Program-made: the position numbers and the translations under genes
Shown here: positions 1 through 5,138 of the stretch, piece after piece
Layout of the letters: each line of letters begins with the position of its first letter
How positions within the stretch are numbered: the first letter of the stretch is position 1
The notes under the pieces: model-generated
What the model was told of the DNA's origin: nothing
Database searches by the model: none
Seen by the model: the letters and a program-made list of their open reading frames with translations, nothing else
From: Bacteroidota bacterium
GTDB lineage: Bacteria; Bacteroidota; Bacteroidia; Chitinophagales; Saprospiraceae
Direction: 5' to 3'
DNA: 5,138 nt
NCBI GenBank assembly: GCA_024277695.1
Contig: JAJRUR010000288.1
Span: 1 to 5,138 of the forward strand

Positions 1-467
1 CCAACAAATTTGGACACATCCTGCTCAATACGACCAACAAAAGCGAAATGGCTGTAGGCTATGGCACACTCTATGGTGACCTCTGCGGTGGAATTTCTGT
101 CATAGGTGATGTCTATAAAACGGATGTCTTCCGACTGGCCGAATATATAAATCGGGACGAGATCATCATTCCGGTAAATACCATCACAAAACCACCTTCT
201 GCCGAACTCAGACCCAATCAAAAAGACTCTGATAGCCTCCCCGAATACAGCGAGCTCGATACTGTACTCTACCAGTATATCGAACAGCGCAAAGGTCCAA
301 AAGAGATCATAGCCATGGGGTATGACGAGCAGCTGGTACGCAGGGTACTCAGATTGGTCAATATCAATGAATTTAAACGATATCAGACTGCTCCGGTGCT
401 CAGAGTATCCCCAAAGGCCTTTGGTCAAGGCAGAAGAATGCCTATCGTCGGCAAATACCTCAGTTGA
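1..467 (+). CDS. nadE: NAD+ synthetase, glutamine-dependent (3' part)
   Basis: Only the C-terminal 154 residues are in the window; the first whole codon starts at base 3 and the 5' end lies off the left edge. NadE makes NAD+ in the cytoplasm from nicotinic acid adenine dinucleotide, ATP and a nitrogen donor, the last step of NAD synthesis. The visible part is the end of the synthetase domain. It shows the NTTNKSEMAVGYGTLYGD block (related to the family's GNxSExxxGY motif), the GGISVIGDVYKTDVFRLA helix region, the loop PSAELRPNQKDSDSLPEY, and the basic tail SPKAFGQGRRMPIVGKYLS. The PSAELRPNQ loop and this tail are characteristic of the long glutamine-dependent form, which carries an N-terminal nitrilase-like amidase domain; that domain is not visible here, so its presence is inferred. 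The internal ATG at 48 falls inside the conserved block and is not a start. The acyltransferase gene follows 10 bp after the TGA stop. Confidence 0.95.
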   Translation, partial: NKFGHILLNTTNKSEMAVGYGTLYGDLCGGISVIGDVYKTDVFRLAEYINRDEIIIPVNTITKPPSAELRPNQKDSDSLPEYSELDTVLYQYIEQRKGPKEIIAMGYDEQLVRRVLRLVNINEFKRYQTAPVLRVSPKAFGQGRRMPIVGKYLS

Positions 468-477
468 TTCCGCTACA

Positions 478-1347
478 ATGGGCAAGTTTATATATTATAT
501 CATCATTATCCCCTTATCCCGGCTTCCATTTGCAATTTTGTATCGCATATCAGACTTCATGTATTATATGGTGTACTATATCCTTGCTTATCGCAAAAAA
601 GTAGTCCTCAAAAACTTAAAACTTTCCTTTCCTGACCTCACTATACAAGAACATAAACGCATAGCCAAAAAGTTTTATCGCCATTTATGTGATATCTTAG
701 TAGAGACTATCAAAGTATTTTCGATATCAGAAAAAGAGGCCAAAAAACGTTTTAATTTTTCAAACCCGGATATCCTCATACCCTATGCGAAAAAAAACCA
801 AAACATCCTTTTGGTAGCAGGCCACTACAATAACTGGGAGATGGGTGGCATTATGGCCAATCAGTTGGGAGCATATCACTCCAATGTGCTCATCACTCCT
901 ATTAAAGACCCCTTTCTCCACAAAAAATTTCAAGCCTCACGGGCCCGCTTTGGCGTTTCGTTGATACCTAAAACTGCTTTGCGGAAACTGCTCAAATCCA
1001 AAACTAAAATAGCCCAAATCATTATACTCCTCGCCGATCAATCACCGACGTATAGCCGACGTGTGATTCGATTGAAGTTTCTCCATCAAGACACGGCAGT
1101 CACCCTAGGTCCAGAATGGATTGCTCGCAACTATAACTATCCTGTATTTTGGGTAAGTGTCCGCAAGATACAGCGTGGACACTACCGGGCACGATTTGAG
1201 CTCATTACAGATACTCCTCAAGCTACCAATAAGGGAGAAATCACCAAAAAATACACCAATCTCCTTCAGACACAAATATTAGAACATCCTGAATATTGGC
1301 TGTGGACCCATAGGCGATGGAAGCTTAACAAAGCCTATACGGTATAA
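478..1347 (+). CDS. LpxL/HtrB-family lipid A (lysophospholipid) acyltransferase
   Basis: Complete protein of 289 residues, the usual size for this family. These inner-membrane enzymes transfer a fatty acyl chain from acyl-ACP to a lipid acceptor, classically the Kdo-lipid A precursor of lipopolysaccharide. A hydrophobic N-terminal segment (about residues 3-36, rich in Ile, Tyr and Leu) should anchor it facing the cytoplasm. The catalytic HX4(D/E) motif is GHYNNWE, with His116 and Glu121. Further family blocks are the ITPIKDP and ASRARFG stretch (139-159), LADQSP (185-190), the FLHQDTAVTLGPEWIARNY region (201-219) and the C-terminal PEYWLWTHRRWK (271-282). I chose the ATG at 478: upstream in-frame codons lie inside nadE and encode nothing family-like, and the hydrophobic anchor begins straight after this Met. 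There is no Shine-Dalgarno, as is normal in Bacteroidota. The 10-bp gap from nadE suggests cotranscription. The acceptor cannot be settled from sequence; lipid A is likeliest, but amino-lipid or other lysolipid acylation is possible. Confidence 0.9.
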   Translation: MGKFIYYIIIIPLSRLPFAILYRISDFMYYMVYYILAYRKKVVLKNLKLSFPDLTIQEHKRIAKKFYRHLCDILVETIKVFSISEKEAKKRFNFSNPDILIPYAKKNQNILLVAGHYNNWEMGGIMANQLGAYHSNVLITPIKDPFLHKKFQASRARFGVSLIPKTALRKLLKSKTKIAQIIILLADQSPTYSRRVIRLKFLHQDTAVTLGPEWIARNYNYPVFWVSVRKIQRGHYRARFELITDTPQATNKGEITKKYTNLLQTQILEHPEYWLWTHRRWKLNKAYTV

Positions 1348-1368
1348 TAGACCCAAAATCTTGCAGTA

Positions 1369-1869
1369 CTATTTGCCGTTGGCTATGATTTTATTGGCTG
1401 TGGAGATGAACTCGGAGGGTCCGCCTCTTACATATCCGGTTTTGCCATAAGCATTGATCCTTATATCGCCGTCCGAACTATTATCGGCGAGATCAAATAA
1501 CCAAATAGAGGGATAGCCACGCACCTTAAAAGCTCGCTGTAGGGATGCATTTTGCTGTGCAAACTCCCTAGGGATTTTGTGTCTTCTTGGAAAGTCAAGC
1601 TCCAGAAGAATTACATTTTCTGATGCCCATTTTTTAAATTCTTCTTTGTCAAAGACTTCGCGTTTGAGTTTTTTGCACCACCCACACCAGTCACTGCCGG
1701 TAAAATTGGCCATGATGGGCTTACCTGTCTTGTCGGATAGTTGTTTGGCCTCATCAAAAGAAACCAACCATCCTTCGGCGTGGGCCTTATAGGTAGTATT
1801 GCTCTGCGCAAGGAGGAACTGAGCACTAAGCATGCTCAGAAGAATAAAAAGATATTTCATAGTATTCAT
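1369..1869 (-). CDS. Exported thioredoxin-family protein, CGWC active site
   Basis: A small secreted thiol-disulfide protein of 166 residues. The N-terminus is a signal peptide: Met-Lys start region, a hydrophobic core YLFILLSMLSAQFLLA, and a probable cleavage site near the LAQ at 20-22, so the protein should act in the periplasm. The mature part is one thioredoxin fold of the Thioredoxin_7 / DUF255-like type, with FTGSDWCGWCKKLKREVF containing the redox pair Cys62 and Cys65, and the cis-proline loop RGYPS (Pro120). CGWC differs from the CGPC of thioredoxin and the CGHC of disulfide isomerase; whether it reduces or isomerises disulfides cannot be told. Two starts are possible, 1869 and the Met three codons later (1860); the latter gives a more standard MKY signal peptide. 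No Shine-Dalgarno is seen at either. The gene lies 157 bp downstream of thrS on the same strand and converges on the acyltransferase gene with a 21-bp gap in which I see no terminator hairpin. Confidence 0.9.
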   Translation of the reverse strand: MNTMKYLFILLSMLSAQFLLAQSNTTYKAHAEGWLVSFDEAKQLSDKTGKPIMANFTGSDWCGWCKKLKREVFDKEEFKKWASENVILLELDFPRRHKIPREFAQQNASLQRAFKVRGYPSIWLFDLADNSSDGDIRINAYGKTGYVRGGPSEFISTANKIIANGK

Positions 1870-1910
1870 AAAAAGTAGTATAATTATTTATGTTTCTGTT
1901 TTAATGATAA

Positions 1911-1963
1911 CGCTCATTGAGGGGATAAAGTTAAAGCAATTGCTGTTCCAAAGTCATTGAGCG
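1911..1963. repeat. Imperfect inverted repeat between thrS and the thioredoxin gene
   Basis: The arms are CGCTCATTGA (1911-1920) and TCATTGAGCG (1954-1963); they are inverted copies with one mismatch in ten. The 33-base space between them contains a perfect 10-base palindrome, AGCAATTGCT (1935-1944). Because TCATTGA is nearly self-complementary, the same arms also read as a direct repeat TCATTGAG. The site lies about 40 bases upstream of the thioredoxin start, so it could be a protein-binding site or a weak transcript structure. It has no T-tract and does not look like an intrinsic terminator. I found no convincing TAnnTTTG box nearby; the closest is TGACTTTG on the minus strand at 1949-1956, inside the repeat. 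It may be chance. Confidence 0.3.
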
Positions 1964-2026
1964 GACTCTTTTAACTATATTTTAACCCAATCTACCCTAT
2001 CGAGGATTATATTTGATCACCATGTA

Positions 2027-3958
2027 TTATTCTTGATTTAGTAGTTCTCCAAAATACTGTACAAAACCCTCTAGCGACATCGTACCCTGATCGCCGGCAC
2101 CTTGCTTGCGTACGGAAACTAATCCAGACCTTCGTTCTTTTTCGCCAACGATGAGCATCAAGGGTATTTTTTTGAGTTCAGTATCTCGTATTTTTCTGCC
2201 GATAGATTCTGTGCGTTTATCGATCAAGCCTCTGATGTCCAAAGCTGCCAATTGTGCTTGGATATCTTCACAATGAGCGATCAGGTCATCATTCATAGGC
2301 AGGAGGGCATATTGGTCCGGTGTGAGCCAAAGTGGAAATTTTCCACCGGTGTGCTCTATCAAAATAGAAATAAATCGCTCCATAGATCCGAAGGGTGCTC
2401 TATGGATCATCACCGGTTGGTGGGCTGCATTATCTGATCCGGTGTACTCCAGAGCGAAGCGCCGGGGAAGGTTATAATCTACCTGAATCGTGCCGAGTTG
2501 CCACTGACGATTGAGGGCATCGCGGATCATAAAATCCAACTTGGGTCCATAAAAAGCAGCCTCGCCGAGCACGGTACGTGTCTCCATCCCTGTCTCGGCA
2601 ACTGCTTCGATGATAGCGCGTTCGGCGATTTCCCAATTTTCGTCTGTACCGAGGTATTTATCCGGATTATCGGGATCTCTGAGCGAAATTTGTGCAGTAA
2701 AATGATTAAAGCCCATTTTTTTTAATACGTATTTCGTGAGATCCAAAACATTTAAAAATTCTGCTTTGACCTGTTCTTGGGTACAAAAAATATGTGCATC
2801 GTCTTGGGTAAACCCTCTGACTCTGCTGAGTCCATGCAGTTCGCCGGACTGTTCATATCGATAGACCGTGCCAAACTCTGCCAGACGCACCGGAAGGTCT
2901 TTATAGGATTTAGGACGATGCGCAAAGATTTCGCAGTGGTGTGGACAATTCATGGGTTTTAGCAGAAATTCTTCGCCCTCTTTGGGTGTATGGATAGGTT
3001 GAAAGCTATCTTCACCATATTTGGCATAATGACCGGAAGTAACATAGAGCTCTTTCTTGCCGATATGTGGGGTAATGACTTCTTGGTAGCCGCGCTTGAT
3101 CTGTTCTTCTCTCAAGAAATTCATCAGCCGATTGCGTAATGCTGTACCCTTTGGCAGCCATATTGGCAAGCCTGCTCCTACGCGTTCCGAAAACATAAAC
3201 AAGCCCAACTCGGATCCCAACTTTCTGTGATCGCGCTTTTTGGCCTCTTCGAGCATGGTGAGATATTCTGTCAGTTCTTTTTGTTTTGGGAAACTAATTC
3301 CATACAAGCGGGTCAATTGCTTTCGGTTTTCGTCTCCACGCCAGTATGCTCCGGCTACTTTTAAGATTTTTATGGCTTTGATCTTGCCGGTATCCGATAT
3401 ATGAGGTCCTCTGCACAAATCCACAAATTGACCTTGTTGATAAAAAGTTATCTCGCCGTCTTCCAAACCTTCCAAAAGCTCCAGTTTGTATTGGTCTCCT
3501 TTCTGTTCAAAATACTTGATAGCATCTGCCTTGCTAACCTCCGAACGGATATATTGGTTTTTTTGTCGTGCCAGTTCGATCATCTTATCCTCGATCCTTT
3601 TAAAATCATCACTGGAAATGACACGATCTCCCGTATCTACATCGTAATAAAAACCGGCCTCTATAGGTGGCCCTATCCCAAATTTGATACCCGGATAGAG
3701 CGCTTCCAGAGCCTCTGCCATCAGATGGGCAGACGAATGCCAAAAACCCAATTTGCCTTCGGGGTCATTCCATGTCATCAGTTGGACAGTTGCATCAGCA
3801 TAGATAGGACGGGTGGCATCCCAAACTTCACCATTGACGCTCGCTGTGAGTACATTTCGCGCTAAGCCCTCGCTGATGGACCTAGCTATGTCCATAGCAG
3901 AAACACCTTGCTCAAAGTTTTTTTCGCTACCGTCAGGCAATGTAATTTTAATGGTCAT
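2027..3958 (-). CDS. thrS: Threonyl-tRNA synthetase
   Basis: Cytoplasmic class II aminoacyl-tRNA synthetase that attaches threonine to tRNA-Thr; 643 residues, the normal full length. Domains in order: TGS (about 1-62, beginning MTIKITLPDGS); the second N-terminal editing domain with HSSAH (His74, His78) and LCRGPH (Cys182, His186), the four residues that clear mischarged serine; the class II catalytic core (about 245-540); and the C-terminal anticodon-binding domain (about 541-643, from FPLWLTPDQ). In the core, motif 2 is the EFGTVYRYEQSG to RVRGFTQDDAH region (361-389) and motif 3 is GSMERF (524-529). The zinc ligands are Cys338 (MNCPHHC), His389 and His519. All expected catalytic and editing residues are present, so the enzyme should be active. 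I chose the ATG at 3958. The frame stays open upstream to 4045, but that 29-residue extension resembles nothing in the family and would cover the likely promoter. Downstream on the same strand is a thioredoxin-like gene, not infC. Confidence 0.97.
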   Translation of the reverse strand: MTIKITLPDGSEKNFEQGVSAMDIARSISEGLARNVLTASVNGEVWDATRPIYADATVQLMTWNDPEGKLGFWHSSAHLMAEALEALYPGIKFGIGPPIEAGFYYDVDTGDRVISSDDFKRIEDKMIELARQKNQYIRSEVSKADAIKYFEQKGDQYKLELLEGLEDGEITFYQQGQFVDLCRGPHISDTGKIKAIKILKVAGAYWRGDENRKQLTRLYGISFPKQKELTEYLTMLEEAKKRDHRKLGSELGLFMFSERVGAGLPIWLPKGTALRNRLMNFLREEQIKRGYQEVITPHIGKKELYVTSGHYAKYGEDSFQPIHTPKEGEEFLLKPMNCPHHCEIFAHRPKSYKDLPVRLAEFGTVYRYEQSGELHGLSRVRGFTQDDAHIFCTQEQVKAEFLNVLDLTKYVLKKMGFNHFTAQISLRDPDNPDKYLGTDENWEIAERAIIEAVAETGMETRTVLGEAAFYGPKLDFMIRDALNRQWQLGTIQVDYNLPRRFALEYTGSDNAAHQPVMIHRAPFGSMERFISILIEHTGGKFPLWLTPDQYALLPMNDDLIAHCEDIQAQLAALDIRGLIDKRTESIGRKIRDTELKKIPLMLIVGEKERRSGLVSVRKQGAGDQGTMSLEGFVQYFGELLNQE

Positions 3959-3988
3959 ATTTTGATAGGTTGAAATGATATGAGCGGG

Positions 3989-3996
3989 CAAAATTA
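3989..3996 (-). promoter_or_regulatory. Probable thrS promoter, -7 box TAATTTTG
   Basis: Read on the minus strand this is TAATTTTG, a full match to the Bacteroidota -7 consensus TAnnTTTG, followed by CCCGC. Transcription would begin a few bases further on, near 3980-3985, giving thrS a short leader of roughly 25 bases. No clear TTTG-type -33 element lies at the usual spacing, which is common for these promoters. The position supports the 3958 start, since the longer frame would begin upstream of this promoter. Confidence 0.45.
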
Positions 3997-4204
3997 CAAT
4001 TTTTTTATCTGTCGGGCGGCGATAAAATATAGGGAGGAAAATCAATAATATTTTAATGCTAGGAATTACATAAATGCAGTGTAGGCTTAGTAATGGGTAT
4101 TAAGGATATTTAATAGGCTATGTAATGCAAAAATAGTTCCGGTGCATCCTAAGCTATCTAATTAAGGCAAGTATATTCTTTGCAACAAATATTCAACAAT
4201 AAAT

Positions 4205-4231
4205 AAAAAAGGGACTCCCTTTGGAGTCCCT
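4205..4231 (-). terminator. Strong intrinsic terminator acting on the minus strand, without an intact gene before it
   Basis: On the minus strand the hairpin is GGGACTCC, loop AAAG, GGAGTCCC: eight perfect pairs, nine with the flanking A-T. It is followed at once by TTTTTT (4205-4210) and then ATTTATT. On the plus strand the hairpin is followed by TACTAATC with no T-run, so it should work in the leftward direction only. No intact minus-strand gene lies to its right, where the next gene is the rightward tetR-type gene. It may end the lost gene suggested by the tail at 4295-4342, end a small RNA, or act as an early stop for a long thrS leader. Confidence 0.8.
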
Positions 4232-4294
4232 ACTAATCAAAAATCAAAATAGCTGCTTAAAAAAACAAGCACTAAAAACCTTTTATTATTGCTT

Positions 4295-4342
4295 TCAAAA
4301 GTCAAACTTATATCCAAATATTGATATGGCAAATGACCGACA
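4295..4342 (-). pseudogene. Possible 3' remnant of an outer-membrane beta-barrel protein gene
   Basis: Minus-strand codons here read C-RSFAISIFGYKFDF followed by TGA (stop at 4295-4297). Alternating hydrophobic and aromatic residues ending in Phe are the standard last beta-strand of Bacteroidota outer-membrane barrels such as TonB-dependent receptors, and the YKFDF ending is especially typical. The frame is closed by another TGA at 4343-4345, so no full gene remains. The stop lies 64 bases before the perfect minus-strand terminator, a natural distance for a gene end. I infer that a minus-strand barrel gene once ended here and was lost, with the break between about 4343 and the TetR operator at 4393. 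With only 15 codons, chance is a real alternative. An overlapping 42-codon frame on the same strand (MTIIYIGDVG...) resembles nothing I know. Confidence 0.4.
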
Positions 4343-4392
4343 TCACCTATATATATGATTGTCATTGTGCAGTACAGGGTCCATCGTAGCCC

Positions 4393-4416
4393 AAAATATA
4401 CCGTTCGGTATATTTT
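4393..4416. promoter_or_regulatory. Palindromic operator of the TetR-family gene
   Basis: The arms AAAATATACCG and CGGTATATTTT are perfect inverted copies of 11 bases around a central TT. The core TATACCGTTCGGTATA has the look of TetR/AcrR-family operators. It ends 2 bases before the gene's -7 box and covers the space where the -33 contact would be, so a bound repressor dimer would block RNA polymerase. This predicts autorepression by the protein encoded 18 bases downstream. Confidence 0.75.
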
Positions 4417-4418
4417 AC

Positions 4419-4426
4419 TATCTTTG
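4419..4426 (+). promoter_or_regulatory. Promoter -7 box TATCTTTG of the TetR-family gene
   Basis: TATCTTTG fully matches the Bacteroidota -7 consensus TAnnTTTG. Only seven bases (CACTATT) separate it from the ATG at 4434, so transcription should start at or within a few bases of the start codon. No TTTG -33 element is visible; that zone is occupied by the palindromic operator. Confidence 0.6.
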
Positions 4427-4433
4427 CACTATT

Positions 4434-5033
4434 ATGCCTACAAAAAAATCTGTTCTAACATCCAGATACATCATTAAAACTGTAGCGCCAATATTTAACA
4501 AAAAAGGATATACCGCCACGAGCATGCGGGATATTGTAGAGGCCACAGGGCTAACGAAAGGTGCTATTTACGGCAATTTTGTCGATAAAGAAGATCTGGC
4601 TATTCAGGCCTTTCGCTACAATATCCGCATAGTGGTGCAAGCCATTTGGGATGCGATGAAATCTACTGCGTCACCGGTAGAGCGCTTGTTTGTGTTGACG
4701 AGCTTTTATCGATCTTATCCGGAGTTAACCGGTGATCTGGGGGGTTGTCCTATTTTGAATATCGGAATAGATGCCAATCCAATGCATCCTTTGCTGATCA
4801 AACGCGTACGCGGAGTCATACTGAAGCTACAATATTATATAGCCAGGATTATCTATGAGGGGATAGAACTGGGTGAAATCAAGGTTGATATCGATCCTGA
4901 TCGCTATGCAGGGCGGATATTTGCTATGATCGAGGGCGCAGTATTTATGTGGATGACGATGGGATCTGAAGAATATTTGCTAGATATGATGGACCAAGTA
5001 GATACAATGCTACGCACTGAACTTATACTCTAA
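4434..5033 (+). CDS. TetR/AcrR-family transcriptional repressor
   Basis: A 199-residue regulator, the normal size for the family. The N-terminal DNA-binding domain covers about residues 8-55: helix 1 IIKTVAPIFNKKGYTATS, then the helix-turn-helix MRDIVEATGLTKGAIYGNF with the signature TKGAIYGNFVDKEDL. The C-terminal part (about 60-199) is the helical ligand-binding and dimer domain; the GGCPILNIGIDA stretch (103-114) resembles the GCxxxN motif seen in many AcrR-type members. The ligand cannot be predicted. I chose the ATG at 4434: it puts the usual short basic tail (MPTKK) before helix 1. The earlier in-frame ATG at 4359 would place the operator and promoter inside the coding sequence. The start lacks a Shine-Dalgarno and sits about 7 bases from the -7 box, so the mRNA is probably leaderless. 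It likely represses itself and the gene starting 33 bases downstream. Confidence 0.93.
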   Translation: MPTKKSVLTSRYIIKTVAPIFNKKGYTATSMRDIVEATGLTKGAIYGNFVDKEDLAIQAFRYNIRIVVQAIWDAMKSTASPVERLFVLTSFYRSYPELTGDLGGCPILNIGIDANPMHPLLIKRVRGVILKLQYYIARIIYEGIELGEIKVDIDPDRYAGRIFAMIEGAVFMWMTMGSEEYLLDMMDQVDTMLRTELIL

Positions 5034-5066
5034 GAGCATAAAGAATATATTTATTTTCTACACACT

Positions 5067-5138
5067 ATGTATAACAAACTAAAATATCTGCGCTACTATT
5101 TTGCTGTGATGTCCCGAGTGGCCCCTAAAACGGCAGCG
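5067..5138 (+). CDS. 5' end of a gene, possibly an alpha/beta-hydrolase
   Basis: Twenty-four codons open to the right edge, starting MYNKLKYLRYYFAVMSRVAP and ending KTAA. The gene begins 33 bases after the TetR-family stop, in the same direction, with no promoter box or terminator seen between them, so it is probably in the same operon and controlled by the same repressor. The N-terminus, a short Tyr/Leu-rich helix followed by SRVAPKTAA, recalls from memory Bacteroidota alpha/beta-hydrolases that have an APKxA stretch before the hydrolase fold. No catalytic motif is in the window, so the identity is a guess; that a coding region starts here is fairly likely. Confidence 0.5.
   Translation, partial: MYNKLKYLRYYFAVMSRVAPKTAA

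Larger units (their letters stand above)
3959..4433. other. 475-base intergenic region between divergent thrS and tetR-type genes
   Basis: This AT-rich stretch holds no complete gene I can support. From the thrS side it contains a probable thrS promoter box (3989-3996, minus), then about 200 bases (4000-4204) with no clear feature. Within those, a second -7-like TATTTTTG occurs on the minus strand at 4128-4135, but without a TTTG-type upstream element at a fitting distance. Then come a strong minus-strand terminator (4205-4231), a short out-of-context coding tail on the minus strand (4295-4342), and finally the TetR operator and promoter (4393-4426). I see no tRNA, T-box leader or riboswitch. 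Confidence 0.7.

Noticed and set aside
322..477. N-terminal extension of the acyltransferase frame back to the ATG at 322
   Set aside because: It overlaps nadE out of frame and encodes no family-like residues; the membrane anchor starts directly after the Met at 478.
1577..1826. Two 71-codon frames overlapping the thioredoxin gene, one on each strand
   Set aside because: Both are shadows of the clear thioredoxin-fold reading frame.
3401..3865. 154-codon plus-strand frame opposite thrS, and shorter ones at 2252, 2498 and 2777
   Set aside because: They lie entirely antisense to the well-supported thrS frame and their translations resemble no known protein; they are shadows.
3959..4045. 29-residue N-terminal extension of threonyl-tRNA synthetase
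   Set aside because: The family starts with the TGS domain at MTIKITLPDG; the extension resembles nothing and overlaps the likely promoter.
4065..4126. 8-base inverted repeat ATTACATA / TATGTAAT in the thrS upstream region
   Set aside because: The arms are short and AT-only apart from one C or G, lie 46 bases apart, and have no partner structure or T-tract; likely chance in AT-rich sequence.
4128..4135. Second minus-strand -7-like box TATTTTTG as a distal thrS promoter
   Set aside because: It matches the consensus but lacks a suitable upstream element and lies in AT-rich sequence where such matches occur by chance; the box at 3989-3996 is better placed.
4246..4371. 42-codon minus-strand frame beginning MTIIYIGDVG
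   Set aside because: No family resemblance and no start signal; it overlaps the better supported barrel-tail frame.
4359..4433. 25-residue N-terminal extension of the TetR-family protein
   Set aside because: It would put the palindromic operator and -7 box inside the coding region; the Met at 4434 fits the family start.

Overview
The window looks like a chromosomal segment of a Bacteroidota bacterium (Saprospiria- or Chitinophagia-like is a guess). Three things point there. The proteins read like Bacteroidota family members. None of the gene starts has a recognisable Shine-Dalgarno sequence. Two genes are preceded by the TAnnTTTG type of -7 box used by the Bacteroidota housekeeping sigma factor. 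The window is mostly ordinary housekeeping sequence, and I see no mobile element, CRISPR array, tRNA or rRNA.

Left part (1-1347, + strand): the 3' end of nadE (glutamine-dependent NAD+ synthetase) is followed 10 bp later by a complete LpxL/HtrB-type lipid acyltransferase gene, probably in the same transcript. Middle (1369-3958, - strand): thrS (threonyl-tRNA synthetase) is transcribed leftwards. After a 157-bp gap comes a small exported thioredoxin-fold protein with a CGWC active site, which converges on the acyltransferase gene. The translation-factor genes that often follow thrS (infC-rpmI-rplT) are not present here.

Intergenic stretch (3959-4433): it carries a likely thrS promoter close to the gene. 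Further out is a perfect minus-strand intrinsic terminator with no intact gene in front of it. Sixty-odd bases before that terminator, a short reading frame spells a typical C-terminus of a Bacteroidota outer-membrane beta-barrel protein. I read this as the scar of a lost minus-strand gene.

Right part (4393-5138, + strand): a TetR/AcrR-family regulator has a near-perfect palindromic operator overlapping its promoter. The -7 box lies so close to the ATG that the mRNA is probably leaderless or nearly so. Thirty-three bases downstream the first 24 codons of another gene begin. It may be an alpha/beta-hydrolase and is probably under the regulator's control.

The points most worth a second look are the TetR operator/leaderless arrangement and the orphan terminator with the beta-barrel tail. 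I found no clear evidence of a previously undescribed system.
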